The notes: generated by a model from the sequence alone, not told the origin. A stretch of DNA of 33,910 nt from Planctomycetota bacterium (GCA_027618475.1 JAQCEJ010000056.1:1-33910), one strand, 5' to 3'. Shown: positions 16,178 to 25,336, counted from the stretch's first letter. Translations and numbers: made by a program.

Positions 16178-16221
16178 GTAGCTACAACAACATTCCATTG
16201 AGTCACGTTTGTTGTCGCTAC
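16178..16221. terminator. Hairpin between convergent acetamidase and nitrilase genes
   Basis: The 13-bp arms GTAGCTACAACAA (16178-16190) and TTGTTGTCGCTAC (16209-16221) pair with one mismatch around an 18-nt loop. The hairpin lies just after the acetamidase stop and overlaps the nitrilase stop codon. There is no strong U-tract, so a bidirectional terminator is likely but not certain. Confidence 0.45.
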
Positions 16222-17048
16222 TCATCCACCACTTCCAGAAAGATTTTCCCCAACTCATTAAAACTCATCCGCGACTTGTTGACGGCCCGTTCGTAATACG
16301 GATGGTTCGAGTCGACGTCGGCAATGATCATATCTTCCTGATGCCGACGGCTGCGGACGAGGATTTCTCCCATTGGGTCGACGACATAGCTGTCGCCGTA
16401 ACCGACACCGGTGTTTCTGGTGATCGCCGGGTCGTGACCATAAACGACGTTGTTGCCACGGACGAAATAGATGCCGTTTTCCATCGCGCGAGCGGTGTGG
16501 TCGCTACGGACCCGCATGAAATGATCGAGTAAACCCTGCTCGCCAATGTAGTTATAATGCGGGGCAAAGACGATGCGGGCTCCTTTCAAAGCGAGAATTC
16601 GCGTCGGTTCGATGTAACCGCCGTCGGCACAGATCACCACGCCGAATTTCACACCGTGATGCTCGAAGACTGGAAACGTTCTTCCCTGCGTATGAAACGG
16701 CTGATACGCAAAACATTTGCTGTATGTTCCCAGCAGATGCCCTTTGTAGGCGACGAGTGCCGTGTTGTAGAGATCGTCGCCGCGAATTTCGTTGAAGCCG
16801 ACGATGCATACAACGTCGAACGTCGACGTTTCATCGAGTACGCGCATGATCTGCGGCGAATCGACCGCGAATGCGGTCTTGCGTGCGAGTTCGCCGGTGT
16901 CGGGATAGTCCGTCAAATAACATTCGGGAAACGAAAGAATCTCGACGCGGTCTCGTTCGGCGCGTTTCAGTCCATCGATAACTTTCGCGAGATTGCCGTC
17001 GAAGTCGTCGTATTTCGCTGCGAGTTGACAATGTCCGATGCGAATCAT
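16218..17048 (-). CDS. Carbon-nitrogen hydrolase (nitrilase superfamily)
   Basis: This 276-residue protein has the full Glu-Lys-Cys triad: Glu42 in LSFPECYLTDY, Lys111 in GTYSKCFAYQ and Cys140 in GVVICADGGYIEP. The length and the GxxFPVF and RGNNVV segments fit an amidase or nitrilase-like hydrolase of the superfamily. It probably cleaves a carbon-nitrogen bond of an amide in the cytoplasm, because no signal peptide is present. An AAGGAT lies a few bases before the start on the minus strand. Its start is 12 bp after the stop of the esterase gene, so the two are very probably co-transcribed. The facing acetamidase gene, also an amide hydrolase, hints at related nitrogen chemistry, which is inference only. 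Confidence 0.87.
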   Translation of the reverse strand: MIRIGHCQLAAKYDDFDGNLAKVIDGLKRAERDRVEILSFPECYLTDYPDTGELARKTAFAVDSPQIMRVLDETSTFDVVCIVGFNEIRGDDLYNTALVAYKGHLLGTYSKCFAYQPFHTQGRTFPVFEHHGVKFGVVICADGGYIEPTRILALKGARIVFAPHYNYIGEQGLLDHFMRVRSDHTARAMENGIYFVRGNNVVYGHDPAITRNTGVGYGDSYVVDPMGEILVRSRRHQEDMIIADVDSNHPYYERAVNKSRMSFNELGKIFLEVVDE

Positions 17049-17060
17049 GATTTGGCATCC

Positions 17061-17972
17061 TTATTTCTGGAGATGCGTATCGAAGAACCCAATTATCAAT
17101 TCTCTCAGATCGCGTTCTTTCGGTTGCAGATGGAAACTATGCGGGGCCCCCTCGATGATCACAAGTTCTGACGAAACCGTCGTTTTCTGCATCGTCTTGT
17201 AGAACAGTTCCGACTGCGAGACCGGAACCTGATCGTCGGCAGTGCCGTGCAGCAACAGCACGGGAGGATCGTCGTCTGACGCATACGTCACCGGCGAGGC
17301 TTTGACGCATAAGGCTTTCAATTCATCGGAGAGGCCGTCGTACATCTTGCGGTCCTTGGCGAGCGCGACGAGATCGTATCCGCCGTACAGCGGCACGATC
17401 GCCTGTACCTGGCATGAATGGCCATCGTACAAACCGGTCGGGTCGAGCCCGTCGTCGGGGTCGGTGAGACCGACCATCGCCGTCAGATGTCCTCCTGCCG
17501 AGCCGCCGATGACGCCGATGTGATCAGGGTCGATATGCAACCTCGCGGATGACTTCCGCAAGAATCGCACGGCGGTTTTGCAATCGTGCAAATTCTTTGG
17601 CCAGACAGTCGCCAATGTCTTCATGAATTCGTCGTTCTGATTCTCCGCCAGCAAATAATTGATGCTCGCGCAGATATATCCCGATTTCGCGAGCGTCGTG
17701 CCGATGTTGATCTCGCGTTCTGCCCCTTTATCGCCGGCATACCAGCCGCCGCCGTGAATGATCAGCACCGCGGGATGCTTCCCTTCTCCTTCGTAGTTCG
17801 CGGGGAGATACAAATCCATTTTCTCGGCACGATCGGCACCGAGATAGGCGACGTCTGTGATGATTTTCACGTCATCATCGGCGTTCACGGATGTTGAAAA
17901 CGGAGAATACATCAACACAGCAGCCATCGCCGTTAAGACGAATCGAGTAAAAGACCTCTTCAAGAACGACAT
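17061..17972 (-). CDS. Secreted alpha/beta hydrolase (BD-FAE/carboxylesterase type)
   Basis: I start this 303-residue protein at MSFLKRSFTRF, eight bases after AAGGG; an in-frame upstream start adds ten residues without support. Residues ~1-31 are a signal peptide. The fold landmarks are the oxyanion motif HGGGW (73-77), the nucleophile elbow GGSAGG with Ser158, GTADDQVP with Asp246 or 247, and GAPHSFH with His278. This is the complete Ser-Asp-His triad of the esterase/lipase HSL-like group, so it should hydrolyse a carboxylic ester outside the cytoplasm. The CocE-type gene ends 39 bp upstream and the nitrilase starts 12 bp downstream, which makes a likely operon. Confidence 0.88.
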   Translation of the reverse strand: MSFLKRSFTRFVLTAMAAVLMYSPFSTSVNADDDVKIITDVAYLGADRAEKMDLYLPANYEGEGKHPAVLIIHGGGWYAGDKGAEREINIGTTLAKSGYICASINYLLAENQNDEFMKTLATVWPKNLHDCKTAVRFLRKSSARLHIDPDHIGVIGGSAGGHLTAMVGLTDPDDGLDPTGLYDGHSCQVQAIVPLYGGYDLVALAKDRKMYDGLSDELKALCVKASPVTYASDDDPPVLLLHGTADDQVPVSQSELFYKTMQKTTVSSELVIIEGAPHSFHLQPKERDLRELIIGFFDTHLQK

Positions 17973-18011
17973 GAATTTCACCCTTCTTTCGAGAGATAAC
18001 ATCTATCGGGT

Positions 18012-19913
18012 TTATTTCAGAATTCTCACATTCAACCGAGAAGGCATGTCGGCGGTTCGATAGACCCGTTGCGTGGCCGACTGAAAATCACCGGCTTCGG
18101 CGGCGTAGATATCCATGAATTTCTGCGGATTGCGATCGACCAGTGGAAACCAACTGCTCTGAATCTGCACCATGAGCCGGTGTCCCGTGCGAAAGGCATG
18201 ATAGGTATCGGGGAGCGTAAATTTCACGCGAGTCGGTTTACCTGGTTCAAACGGCTCGGGATTTTCGTAACTGTTGCGAAACTTGCCGCGCATCACGTCG
18301 CCGCGAATGAGTTGCTGAAAGCCTCCCATGCGAACCTGTGTCGGATTCGGCGAAGGATCGGGGTAATCATCGGGATAAACGTCAATGATTTTGACAATCC
18401 AGTCGCTGTCCGTTCCCGTGGTCGAAACATAGAAATCGACTTCGACTTCTCCGACGAGCGTGATGTCTCTTTCGAGAATCTCAGTCTGATAGACGATTAC
18501 GTCAGTTCGTCGGGAGGCAAAGCGTTGATCGGCCACGAGATATTCCGCCGGCATGGCAGGATTGATCCAATCGATGAACGGAACCGGCTTGTTGGGATCG
18601 CTGATAAACTCATCGAAACCATCGTTGTCTTTCGGAGCACTCGTCGACAAACCGCTACCGGATTTCAGATAGATAGACGCTGGCTTCGCTTCCGCCGGTG
18701 GCCATTGATCGTACTTTCGCCACTGGTTGGTTCCTGTCTCGAATACCCAGGCTTCAGGCGTCGTGCCGTCGCCATCTCCCTTGAGATGATACTTGAAAAA
18801 TGGGAATTCGATCTTCTCGCGATAGAATTCAGCGGTCTTCGCGTTGAACTGAGAGTAACCAAGCGATTCGCCGGTTTCTCTCGCCCATTGACCATGCCGC
18901 CATGGGCCCATCACCAGCGTATTCCTGGCGTCGGGACTGTTCGCTTCGATATTCTTATACGTTTCCAGCGCCCCGAACAGATTCTCGGCGTCAAACCAGC
19001 CGCCGACGGTCATTACAGCAGGTTTAATATTCTTCAGATGGGGACGGAGATTGCGCGCCTTCCAATATTCGTCATAAGTACCATGCTTCATCACATCGTC
19101 CCAAAAGGGAACTTCATCGTCGAGCAGATCTTTATTAACCAGATTGAGCGGCCCAAGATTAAGATAAAACTGATAACCATCCGGTGTGCCGTAATCGTAC
19201 CGTGTCCCCGATTTGTTTGTCGGTTGCGGTCGCTCGCGACCGTGGTACGACAAGAAATTGAACATGTGAGGTAGAAACAATGCCCCGTTATGATGAAAAT
19301 CGTCACCAACAAACCAGTCGCTGATCGGTGCCTGCGGCATCGCCGCCACCAGCGCGGGGTGTGCATCGATCACACCGTTCGACGTGTAAAACCCGGGATA
19401 CGAAATACCGTACAATCCGACCTTGCCGTTGTGTCCTTCGAGAGTGTTGATCAGCCAGTCAATTGTGTCATAAGTATCGGAGCTCTCATCGATATCCTGC
19501 GAACTCTTTTTGTCGGCAACGATCGGCCTCATGTGTACGAAATCCCCTTCCGACATCCACCGACCGCGCACATCCTGATAAACGAAGATGTAACCATCCG
19601 TCCCAAACAACGGCGATGGCCCGAGATCCGATCGATATTGATCCACTCCATACGGAGCGCAGCTATACGGCGTGCGAGAAAAAAGAATCGGATACGACTT
19701 TGACACATCCTTTGGCATATACACAGCAGTGAATAGCTTTATGCCGTCACGCATCGGAATTTTGAATTCGTGCTTCGTATAATTTGCTTTAACATATTCG
19801 AGTCCCTGAGCAACGACATATGTATTTGAGCTCAAGCCAACCATTAAGTATATTATGATTGGTACGAAATTATACGTCGCCTTGTTCAGTCTATTCTCGT
19901 ATTGCAAATACAT
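18012..19913 (-). CDS. CocE/NonD family hydrolase (X-Pro dipeptidyl-peptidase S15 type)
   Basis: I start this 633-residue protein at MYLQYENRLNK, about nine bases after GGGAG. The frame is open up to 20078, but that would overlap the upstream gene's end. A hydrophobic stretch (~15-30, VPIIIYLMVGLSSN) suggests export. The S15 alpha/beta domain shows MRDGIKLFTAVYMPKD, the elbow GLYGISYPGFY with Ser171, GGWFDAEN with Asp309, and GPWRHGQW with His340. The C-terminal part is the galactose-binding-like domain typical of CocE. Relatives cleave esters or N-terminal X-Pro dipeptides and acylases act on beta-lactams; the substrate here is open. It follows the FG-GAP gene by 70 bp. Confidence 0.9.
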   Translation of the reverse strand: MYLQYENRLNKATYNFVPIIIYLMVGLSSNTYVVAQGLEYVKANYTKHEFKIPMRDGIKLFTAVYMPKDVSKSYPILFSRTPYSCAPYGVDQYRSDLGPSPLFGTDGYIFVYQDVRGRWMSEGDFVHMRPIVADKKSSQDIDESSDTYDTIDWLINTLEGHNGKVGLYGISYPGFYTSNGVIDAHPALVAAMPQAPISDWFVGDDFHHNGALFLPHMFNFLSYHGRERPQPTNKSGTRYDYGTPDGYQFYLNLGPLNLVNKDLLDDEVPFWDDVMKHGTYDEYWKARNLRPHLKNIKPAVMTVGGWFDAENLFGALETYKNIEANSPDARNTLVMGPWRHGQWARETGESLGYSQFNAKTAEFYREKIEFPFFKYHLKGDGDGTTPEAWVFETGTNQWRKYDQWPPAEAKPASIYLKSGSGLSTSAPKDNDGFDEFISDPNKPVPFIDWINPAMPAEYLVADQRFASRRTDVIVYQTEILERDITLVGEVEVDFYVSTTGTDSDWIVKIIDVYPDDYPDPSPNPTQVRMGGFQQLIRGDVMRGKFRNSYENPEPFEPGKPTRVKFTLPDTYHAFRTGHRLMVQIQSSWFPLVDRNPQKFMDIYAAEAGDFQSATQRVYRTADMPSRLNVRILK

Positions 19914-19983
19914 TGGCTGTAACTCCCGATGTTTTCCGATTGACTCTGCTGTCTCCCGCTTGCACGTCGTCAATATCTGTTGT

Positions 19984-21210
19984 CTAATTCCCCTTAGCTC
20001 GTATTTCATTTCGCCACCAGCGAATCTCGTTCGCTCCCCGTTCGTTCGACGCGGCGATATCGAGACGGCCATCACCATTGAGATCGGCCATAATAATTTG
20101 ATTGGCTTTCGGCCATATTTCTTTCAAAATGTGCTTCGTGAACTCGGCGTGCGGGTCGCCATTATTTTCCAGCCAGATGACACCACCGTTTCCACCGAAC
20201 GCAGTTGCCGCAACATCGAGATCGCCATCGCCGTCGATGTCGCCAGCGAATGCTTCGAAGGCAAATTCGAATCGCGCGAGACGATGTTTACCCCAAGTGC
20301 TTCCATCGCCCGGTGTACCGACGTTTTCGTACCAGATGACTTCGTTCGATTTTTCTTCGCGTGTGTCTGCCAGCATTCCGGCGCCGAGAATAATGTCGGC
20401 ATCGCCGTCCCCGTCGAAATCGACCGCATGGCCATGCGTCGGCTGTATGGTCTTATCGTCGACAATATGTTTCTTCCAGGGCGTATCAGTCGATTTACCG
20501 GGATTCTGATACCACACAACAAGATCCGTCGTACGGGTCGTTGTGAACAAATCGAAGATTCCATCGGCGTTGAAATCGGCAAAACGAATCGTTCGCGTCT
20601 CACCGATGTCTTTATCGATAATGTGTTCGTTCCATTCAACCGATTCAGGATACTTCCCAGGATTCTCGAACCACACAACTTGCCCGCTCACGTAATTCGT
20701 TGCGGCGGCATCGAGGTCACCGTCTCCGTCGAGATCTTTGAGAGCGACATCGTAAGCCCTTTTGAAATCGCTCGACACCGTGTGTTTTTTCCAGAGTTTT
20801 TCTTCACGAGGGTTGCCGCTGTTCTCGAACCAGTGCAATTGACCGACCTGATTCTTCACAATAATGATGTCGAGGTCGCCATCGCCATCCACGTCACCGA
20901 GGTCGTGCCGTTCAAACCAACCGGGATCGTCCTTCTGCACGAAATGTCGCGTGAAGCGACCATCCCCGTCGTTTTCGTACCAGTACAAAAAATTATCGGT
21001 GGCATCCCCGCTCGAGAGATCAAGATCGCCGTCGCCGTCGATGTCCCCCGCCATGACGGCAAAGGCATAGCCGTATCCGTCCGCGATCAGATGTTCCGAA
21101 AACCCTTCAACGATTTTGTCATCGTCGCTCATACAGCCTGAATCAGCTGACAAGAACACAACAACCGAAAGAGACGCGATGAACAATAGCCGGAACGCAC
21201 GAATGACCAT
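19984..21210 (-). CDS. Secreted FG-GAP/VCBS-repeat seven-bladed propeller protein (paralogue)
   Basis: I chose the start MVIRAFRLLFIASLSVVVFL, preceded by AAAGGAA; upstream in-frame starts add 23 residues without a site. The signal peptide runs to about residue 25, and the Cys in DSGC is only a weak lipobox candidate. Seven DxDxDG-type calcium loops occur in order: DIDGDGDLD, DVDGDGDLD, DLDGDGDLD, DFNADGIFD, DFDGDGDAD, DIDGDGDLD and DLNGDGRLD. Between them lie the WYEN/WFENPG and KKHIVDD repeats. It matches the protein at 3055-4347 throughout, so the two are paralogues. It is the first gene of a minus-strand series leading to CocE, esterase and nitrilase genes. A binding or scaffold role is likelier than catalysis. 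Confidence 0.88.
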   Translation of the reverse strand: MVIRAFRLLFIASLSVVVFLSADSGCMSDDDKIVEGFSEHLIADGYGYAFAVMAGDIDGDGDLDLSSGDATDNFLYWYENDGDGRFTRHFVQKDDPGWFERHDLGDVDGDGDLDIIIVKNQVGQLHWFENSGNPREEKLWKKHTVSSDFKRAYDVALKDLDGDGDLDAAATNYVSGQVVWFENPGKYPESVEWNEHIIDKDIGETRTIRFADFNADGIFDLFTTTRTTDLVVWYQNPGKSTDTPWKKHIVDDKTIQPTHGHAVDFDGDGDADIILGAGMLADTREEKSNEVIWYENVGTPGDGSTWGKHRLARFEFAFEAFAGDIDGDGDLDVAATAFGGNGGVIWLENNGDPHAEFTKHILKEIWPKANQIIMADLNGDGRLDIAASNERGANEIRWWRNEIRAKGN

Positions 21211-21417
21211 CGATATTTTTCCTTTCGTAGAAACCTGGAATCGGCTCTCGTCATGTCCTACAAGATGGCATTTTCCCATTATGAATCAATTCGCCGGGGA
21301 AATCACCGTCCGTAGAGTGGAAACAAAAGTGTTTTCCGGAGTATTCTGTCACAAGATCGATAAGATCCTTTACATTCGCATGGAACAAGATCATTCACAC
21401 ACCAGGAGTCGTATCCT

Positions 21418-22422
21418 ATGAAATTGGTTTCCACATTGAGTTGTTTGTTGTTGTCCGCGACCCTGTCGGCTTATGCTGGCGAGAAACTCTCGTGGGAAAA
21501 GGTCACTGCCGAGGCCGGTTGGCAGCCGAGAGATTCACAAGGGGAAGTGGTCTACGACGGAAAACTATGGATCTTCGGTGGCTGGTTTCAATCGTATGCG
21601 CCACCTCCGCGCGACGTGTGGAGCTCGGCAGACGGAAAGACATGGGAAATGGTCGAAAGCAACGCACCGTGGTTTCACAGTGATTTGCCGATGTCGGTGA
21701 CATTCGACAACAAAATGTGGATGATGGGAGGCTGGTACAAGGGTCGACTACCCGGCTACTGCGCCAGCAACGAGACATGGTTTTCGACCGATGGAATAAA
21801 ATGGGAACAGGGAACCTTTAACGCTGGATGGAGTCCGCGTCTCTCAGCGGGGCTGGTGGTCTTTAAAGATAAGATGTGGATCACCGGCGGGACCGAGAAT
21901 TACTACTTTGGCAACGAGAACAGCCTCAAGAACGACGTCTGGTCGTCTCTTGACGGCAAAGAATGGACGCTGGTCAACGAACACGCCGGCTGGAAGCCGC
22001 GGGCGTATCATGTCTCTCTGGTATACGACGACAAGTTGTGGGTGATGGGAGGCGGAAACTACACGCCCGAATATTTCACCTACAACGACGTCTGGTGCTC
22101 GGAGGACGGCGAGAATTGGACGCAGGTGACCGAAGCGGCCCCGTGGTCGCCGCGCATCTGGTTCTCGGGGGCCATCTATCGCGACCGTATGTGGGTACTC
22201 GGCGGATGGTCGAACAATCCTTCGCAAAACTGGGGCGATGTCTGGCATTCGAAAGACGGTAAGGAGTGGACGAAACTCGAAACCGAAATGACATGGAAAG
22301 AACGTCACGAACACTCGGTCTTCGTCAAAGACGACAAACTCTGGATCGCCGGCGGACATGCCCAGCCGCTGAGCAGTGAAGTCTGGTCGCTCGATATTCC
22401 GAAAGACTATTTCAAGGACTGA
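21418..22422 (+). CDS. Secreted kelch-repeat beta-propeller protein
   Basis: This 334-residue protein has CAGGAG (21403-21408) nine bases before the ATG. It begins with a signal peptide, MKLVSTLSCLLLSATLSAYA. Six kelch-type repeats follow, each ending in a Gly-Gly pair: WIFGGW, WMMGGW, WITGGT, WVMGGG, WVLGGW and WIAGGH. Each is preceded by a strand of the DGKEW or DVWSS kind, so a six-bladed propeller is expected. There is no enzymatic motif. It is transcribed away from the FG-GAP gene across a 207-bp shared upstream region and ends by overlapping the TolB-like gene on the other strand by 16 bp. Partner or ligand is unknown. Confidence 0.88.
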   Translation: MKLVSTLSCLLLSATLSAYAGEKLSWEKVTAEAGWQPRDSQGEVVYDGKLWIFGGWFQSYAPPPRDVWSSADGKTWEMVESNAPWFHSDLPMSVTFDNKMWMMGGWYKGRLPGYCASNETWFSTDGIKWEQGTFNAGWSPRLSAGLVVFKDKMWITGGTENYYFGNENSLKNDVWSSLDGKEWTLVNEHAGWKPRAYHVSLVYDDKLWVMGGGNYTPEYFTYNDVWCSEDGENWTQVTEAAPWSPRIWFSGAIYRDRMWVLGGWSNNPSQNWGDVWHSKDGKEWTKLETEMTWKERHEHSVFVKDDKLWIAGGHAQPLSSEVWSLDIPKDYFKD

Positions 22423-23621
22423 GCACCCGGACAAGGTTGCCAGTGCGGCCACATGGCTCCGTGGCCAACAGCGAGATCGGTGATTTGTGTCTCCGATTGA
22501 TCTGCCAGATCGCGGACGACAATTTGCCGAATACCCTTTCGTTTCGATCCATAAATCAGCCAATTTCCATCCGGGGAAGATTGCGGATGATAATGGGTCG
22601 TCCCAGGGGAGGAGTGTGTAAGCCGAATCGGTTCACCATCGATTGCAATGTGAAATAGTTCGATATTTTCATCGACTTTTGCTGTGAAATAAATCGAATT
22701 GCCGGTCTTGGACCAGACAGGGAGATCACTGCTGCCGCCATGAAAGTCGGGGACGTCGAGAAACTCCGTCACGCCGGTGTATCCTCCCCGGTCGGCGATT
22801 TTCTTCAATCCGGATCCATCGGCACGAACAACGTGCGGATGGCAATTGTAGTGCTCGCCCGAGACGAACATGACCCACTCGCCGTCAGCCGACCACTGTG
22901 GGCCGAAGTTGAATGAATTGCCTGTGTCGATGTGCATTTTCTCCGAACCGTCTGAATTCGCGATATAGACCTGATATGACTCGTGATAGCTGATTTTATT
23001 CCCCTGGGGAGACGCCGAAAATCCATAAGTAAAACCGTTGGAACCACCGGAAACATCTTGCTTGTTATGTCCGTCAAGGTCCATCAGAAAAGGTTTCGAC
23101 GTACCACCGACCAGTGATGTCATCAACAGTTTTTTTCCATCTACCGAGTACGTCACCGAGTTGTAATGACTGACGCGATCGACGGCACAAACGTTTGTCA
23201 GCATGCCGGAGTCGATCTCAAGCAGATACGAATCGAGCGACCATTTCCCCGGTTCCATCCGAAACGACTTGTGTTCTTCTTCCCACTTGGCGTTTTCTGG
23301 ATCCTGCCAGCCGCGACCTATGATAGCCGTTCTGCCATCAGGCGACCAACCCGCAAACTGCGTCCACGCATCGGGCTTGTCAGCGAGATGTTCGCCGACA
23401 AGATGTCGGTCAGAACCGTCGCTTCTACAGACGACAGCCCGCATCGTGCGGACATTGTTATGTCGACCGCCTGGGAGATTGGTCTGAAGTTGCGAAAACC
23501 CAATCAATGGTCTAATGGAGTCAAGGTGCGCCTTCGGCTCGGCCGCAGAGGTAATACCTGCATCCAACATGGCGATTATGACCAGGACACGCGAAACGCC
23601 AAATTGACCCGCATCATTCAT
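22407..23621 (-). CDS. Secreted TolB-like (PD40/WD40-like) beta-propeller protein
   Basis: This 404-residue protein begins MNDAGQFGVSRVLVIIAM, a signal peptide, with GAGGT just upstream. PD40-type repeats follow: WSPDGRTAIIG, YSVDGKKLLM, ASPQGNKISY, WSADGEWVMF, WSKTGNSIYF and SSPDGNWLIY, suggesting six blades. The HPHVVRADGSGLKKI and HYHPQSSPDG segments recall the oligogalacturonate-lyase-like propellers seen in planctomycetes, but I see no catalytic proof. It is likely periplasmic. Its 3' end overlaps the kelch gene tail to tail. It diverges from the second DUF1501 gene over a 233-bp interval, which must hold both promoters; I cannot pick them out. Confidence 0.82.
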   Translation of the reverse strand: MNDAGQFGVSRVLVIIAMLDAGITSAAEPKAHLDSIRPLIGFSQLQTNLPGGRHNNVRTMRAVVCRSDGSDRHLVGEHLADKPDAWTQFAGWSPDGRTAIIGRGWQDPENAKWEEEHKSFRMEPGKWSLDSYLLEIDSGMLTNVCAVDRVSHYNSVTYSVDGKKLLMTSLVGGTSKPFLMDLDGHNKQDVSGGSNGFTYGFSASPQGNKISYHESYQVYIANSDGSEKMHIDTGNSFNFGPQWSADGEWVMFVSGEHYNCHPHVVRADGSGLKKIADRGGYTGVTEFLDVPDFHGGSSDLPVWSKTGNSIYFTAKVDENIELFHIAIDGEPIRLTHSSPGTTHYHPQSSPDGNWLIYGSKRKGIRQIVVRDLADQSETQITDLAVGHGAMWPHWQPCPGAQSLK

Positions 23622-23854
23622 TTCATTACCTCAATGCAGAAAGATACGATTATGTTGAATCTCTGCACATTTGAATTGTCAGACGTAACGGTTTCATCAT
23701 ACAATTCATCTGCTGTCCCCAAAAGGACTACCGAATGTTAAAGACTGCTATATTTCAGCTGCAGGCTCATTCAAACGCGCCGATACGCAATTTAACGTCT
23801 TAACGACTTCGCTTGAGATCGCAGAGGATTGGAAAACTTATAAGGAATGATTTC

Positions 23855-25276
23855 ATGTTCAGCGTGCGATATGGTGAATTGAATGACCGAGTGAGTTTCA
23901 GACGCCGCGAGCTGCTCCGCATTGGTGGACTGTCCTTATTTGGCGGCATGACGTTTCCTAATCTGCTCCAATGTGCAGAGATATCTTTTCAGCACATCGC
24001 ACCGCGCGCAAAGTCGGTAATTTTGTTCAACCTGCTTGGTGGCCCAAGCCACATGGACATGTTTGATATGAAACCCGAGGCTCCGCCGGAAATTCGCGGC
24101 GAGTTTCAGCCGATTGACACATCGCTCCCCGGTCTGCAGATCTGTGAACTGTTACCGAACACAGCCAAGTTGATGCACAAAGCCTGTGTGATTCGTACTT
24201 TTTCTCACATGTACAATTCACACGACCCACTGGTTATGATGACCGGTTACACCGGTGCTAATCCGCAACTTCCCGCACAGCCGACCGATCCGCCCGACAT
24301 TGGTGCCATATGCCAATACCTAGGCATTGGACCACACGATTTGCCCGGTTCGGTCTGCATGCCCTGTTATCCCGGCTGGGGGCAGGAAGGTTACCGCCGC
24401 GGCGGACCTTACGGTGGATTTCTTGGCAGTCAGTATGATCCGCTGTTCTCATTGTGCAATCCGACATTCGAACGCGAACCGAAATTTCAACATTACGACC
24501 CGGTGATGGCATGTGGCGAACCGGTTTTACCAGGGATGGATGAACTCCCCGAAATGTCGGTCGATCGCTTCACCAATCGTCGATCGCTGCTAGATCAAGT
24601 CGATGAGCGTTTCAGCCAGACGAGTCAATCAAAAGCCCAGGAGCGGCTCGATAAATTTCAGCAGCGCGCCTTTTCTATGCTCACGTCGAGTAAAACTCGC
24701 GATGCGTTTGACCTTTCACAGGAAACGGACGAAACTCGTAACCGATACGGACGTAATTTGTTCGGTGCGAGTATGCTGATCGCCCGTCGGCTGGTCGAGG
24801 CGGGGGTACCGTATATCAGCATCCATCAGGAGATTTTCAAGCATTATGGCCACGCCTACGACATGCACAGCAACAACTTCAACATGCTGCGTAACGTCAA
24901 TCTACCTATTCTCGATCTCGTCTATCCGGCAGTTGTACAGGATCTCGAAGACCGCGGACTTCTCGACAGCACGCTGGTTATCGTCATGGGAGAAATGGGA
25001 CGTTCGCCACGTGTAAATTCAAGCGCGGGTCGCGATCACTGGCCGCAGTGCGGTTTCAGTTTACTGACCGGAGGCGGTATCAAACCGGGAATGATTTACG
25101 GAGCGACCGATAAACAAGCGGCGTACCCGACACGAAACCCCGTCTCGCCTGCCGATTTGGTTGCAACGATATACCATCTGTTGGGGATCGATCCACATAT
25201 GACAGTCAACGATCGCGTGGGCCGGCCGATGCCGATCGCACAAGGGGGCAACCCGATCGTCGATCTCCTGGCATGA
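23855..25276 (+). CDS. DUF1501 family protein with Tat signal (second copy)
   Basis: I start this 473-residue protein at MFSVRYGELNDRVSF, eight bases after AAGGA (23842-23846); an upstream in-frame start is unsupported. The leader has a twin-arginine motif (FRRRELLRIGG, then LSLFGGMTF), so it is exported by Tat. DUF1501 marks follow: LLGGPSHMDMFDMKPEAP, LQICELLPNTAKL, MGEMGRSPRV, GRDHWPQCGFSLLTGGGIKPGMIYG and DLVATIYHLLGID. The layout is the same as in the protein at 205-1632, with different loops. Function is unknown beyond the phosphatase/sulfatase-like fold. No DUF1553-type gene accompanies it here, so it may act alone or with a partner elsewhere. Confidence 0.9.
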   Translation: MFSVRYGELNDRVSFRRRELLRIGGLSLFGGMTFPNLLQCAEISFQHIAPRAKSVILFNLLGGPSHMDMFDMKPEAPPEIRGEFQPIDTSLPGLQICELLPNTAKLMHKACVIRTFSHMYNSHDPLVMMTGYTGANPQLPAQPTDPPDIGAICQYLGIGPHDLPGSVCMPCYPGWGQEGYRRGGPYGGFLGSQYDPLFSLCNPTFEREPKFQHYDPVMACGEPVLPGMDELPEMSVDRFTNRRSLLDQVDERFSQTSQSKAQERLDKFQQRAFSMLTSSKTRDAFDLSQETDETRNRYGRNLFGASMLIARRLVEAGVPYISIHQEIFKHYGHAYDMHSNNFNMLRNVNLPILDLVYPAVVQDLEDRGLLDSTLVIVMGEMGRSPRVNSSAGRDHWPQCGFSLLTGGGIKPGMIYGATDKQAAYPTRNPVSPADLVATIYHLLGIDPHMTVNDRVGRPMPIAQGGNPIVDLLA

Positions 25277-25308
25277 CCCTTCAGGTTGTTGGCACATTTT
25301 GGCTGTGT

Positions 25309-25336
25309 CGATGCGATGCGGTATTTTATCGCATCG
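25309..25336 (+). terminator. 9-bp perfect hairpin after the second DUF1501 gene
   Basis: CGATGCGAT (25309-25317) and ATCGCATCG (25328-25336) form a perfect stem around a 10-nt loop, 32 bp beyond the stop codon. No T-run follows, so it may slow or end transcription with Rho or serve another role. Confidence 0.4.

Noticed and set aside
19914-20078. Earlier start for the CocE-type gene
   Set aside because: It would overlap the upstream FG-GAP gene by 95 bp and bury the hydrophobic leader; ATG at 19913 has GGGAG upstream.
19855-21141. 428-codon plus-strand open frame opposite the second FG-GAP gene
   Set aside because: It is the same antisense effect of the repeated calcium loops. The minus strand has the signal peptide, ribosome binding site and clear family match.
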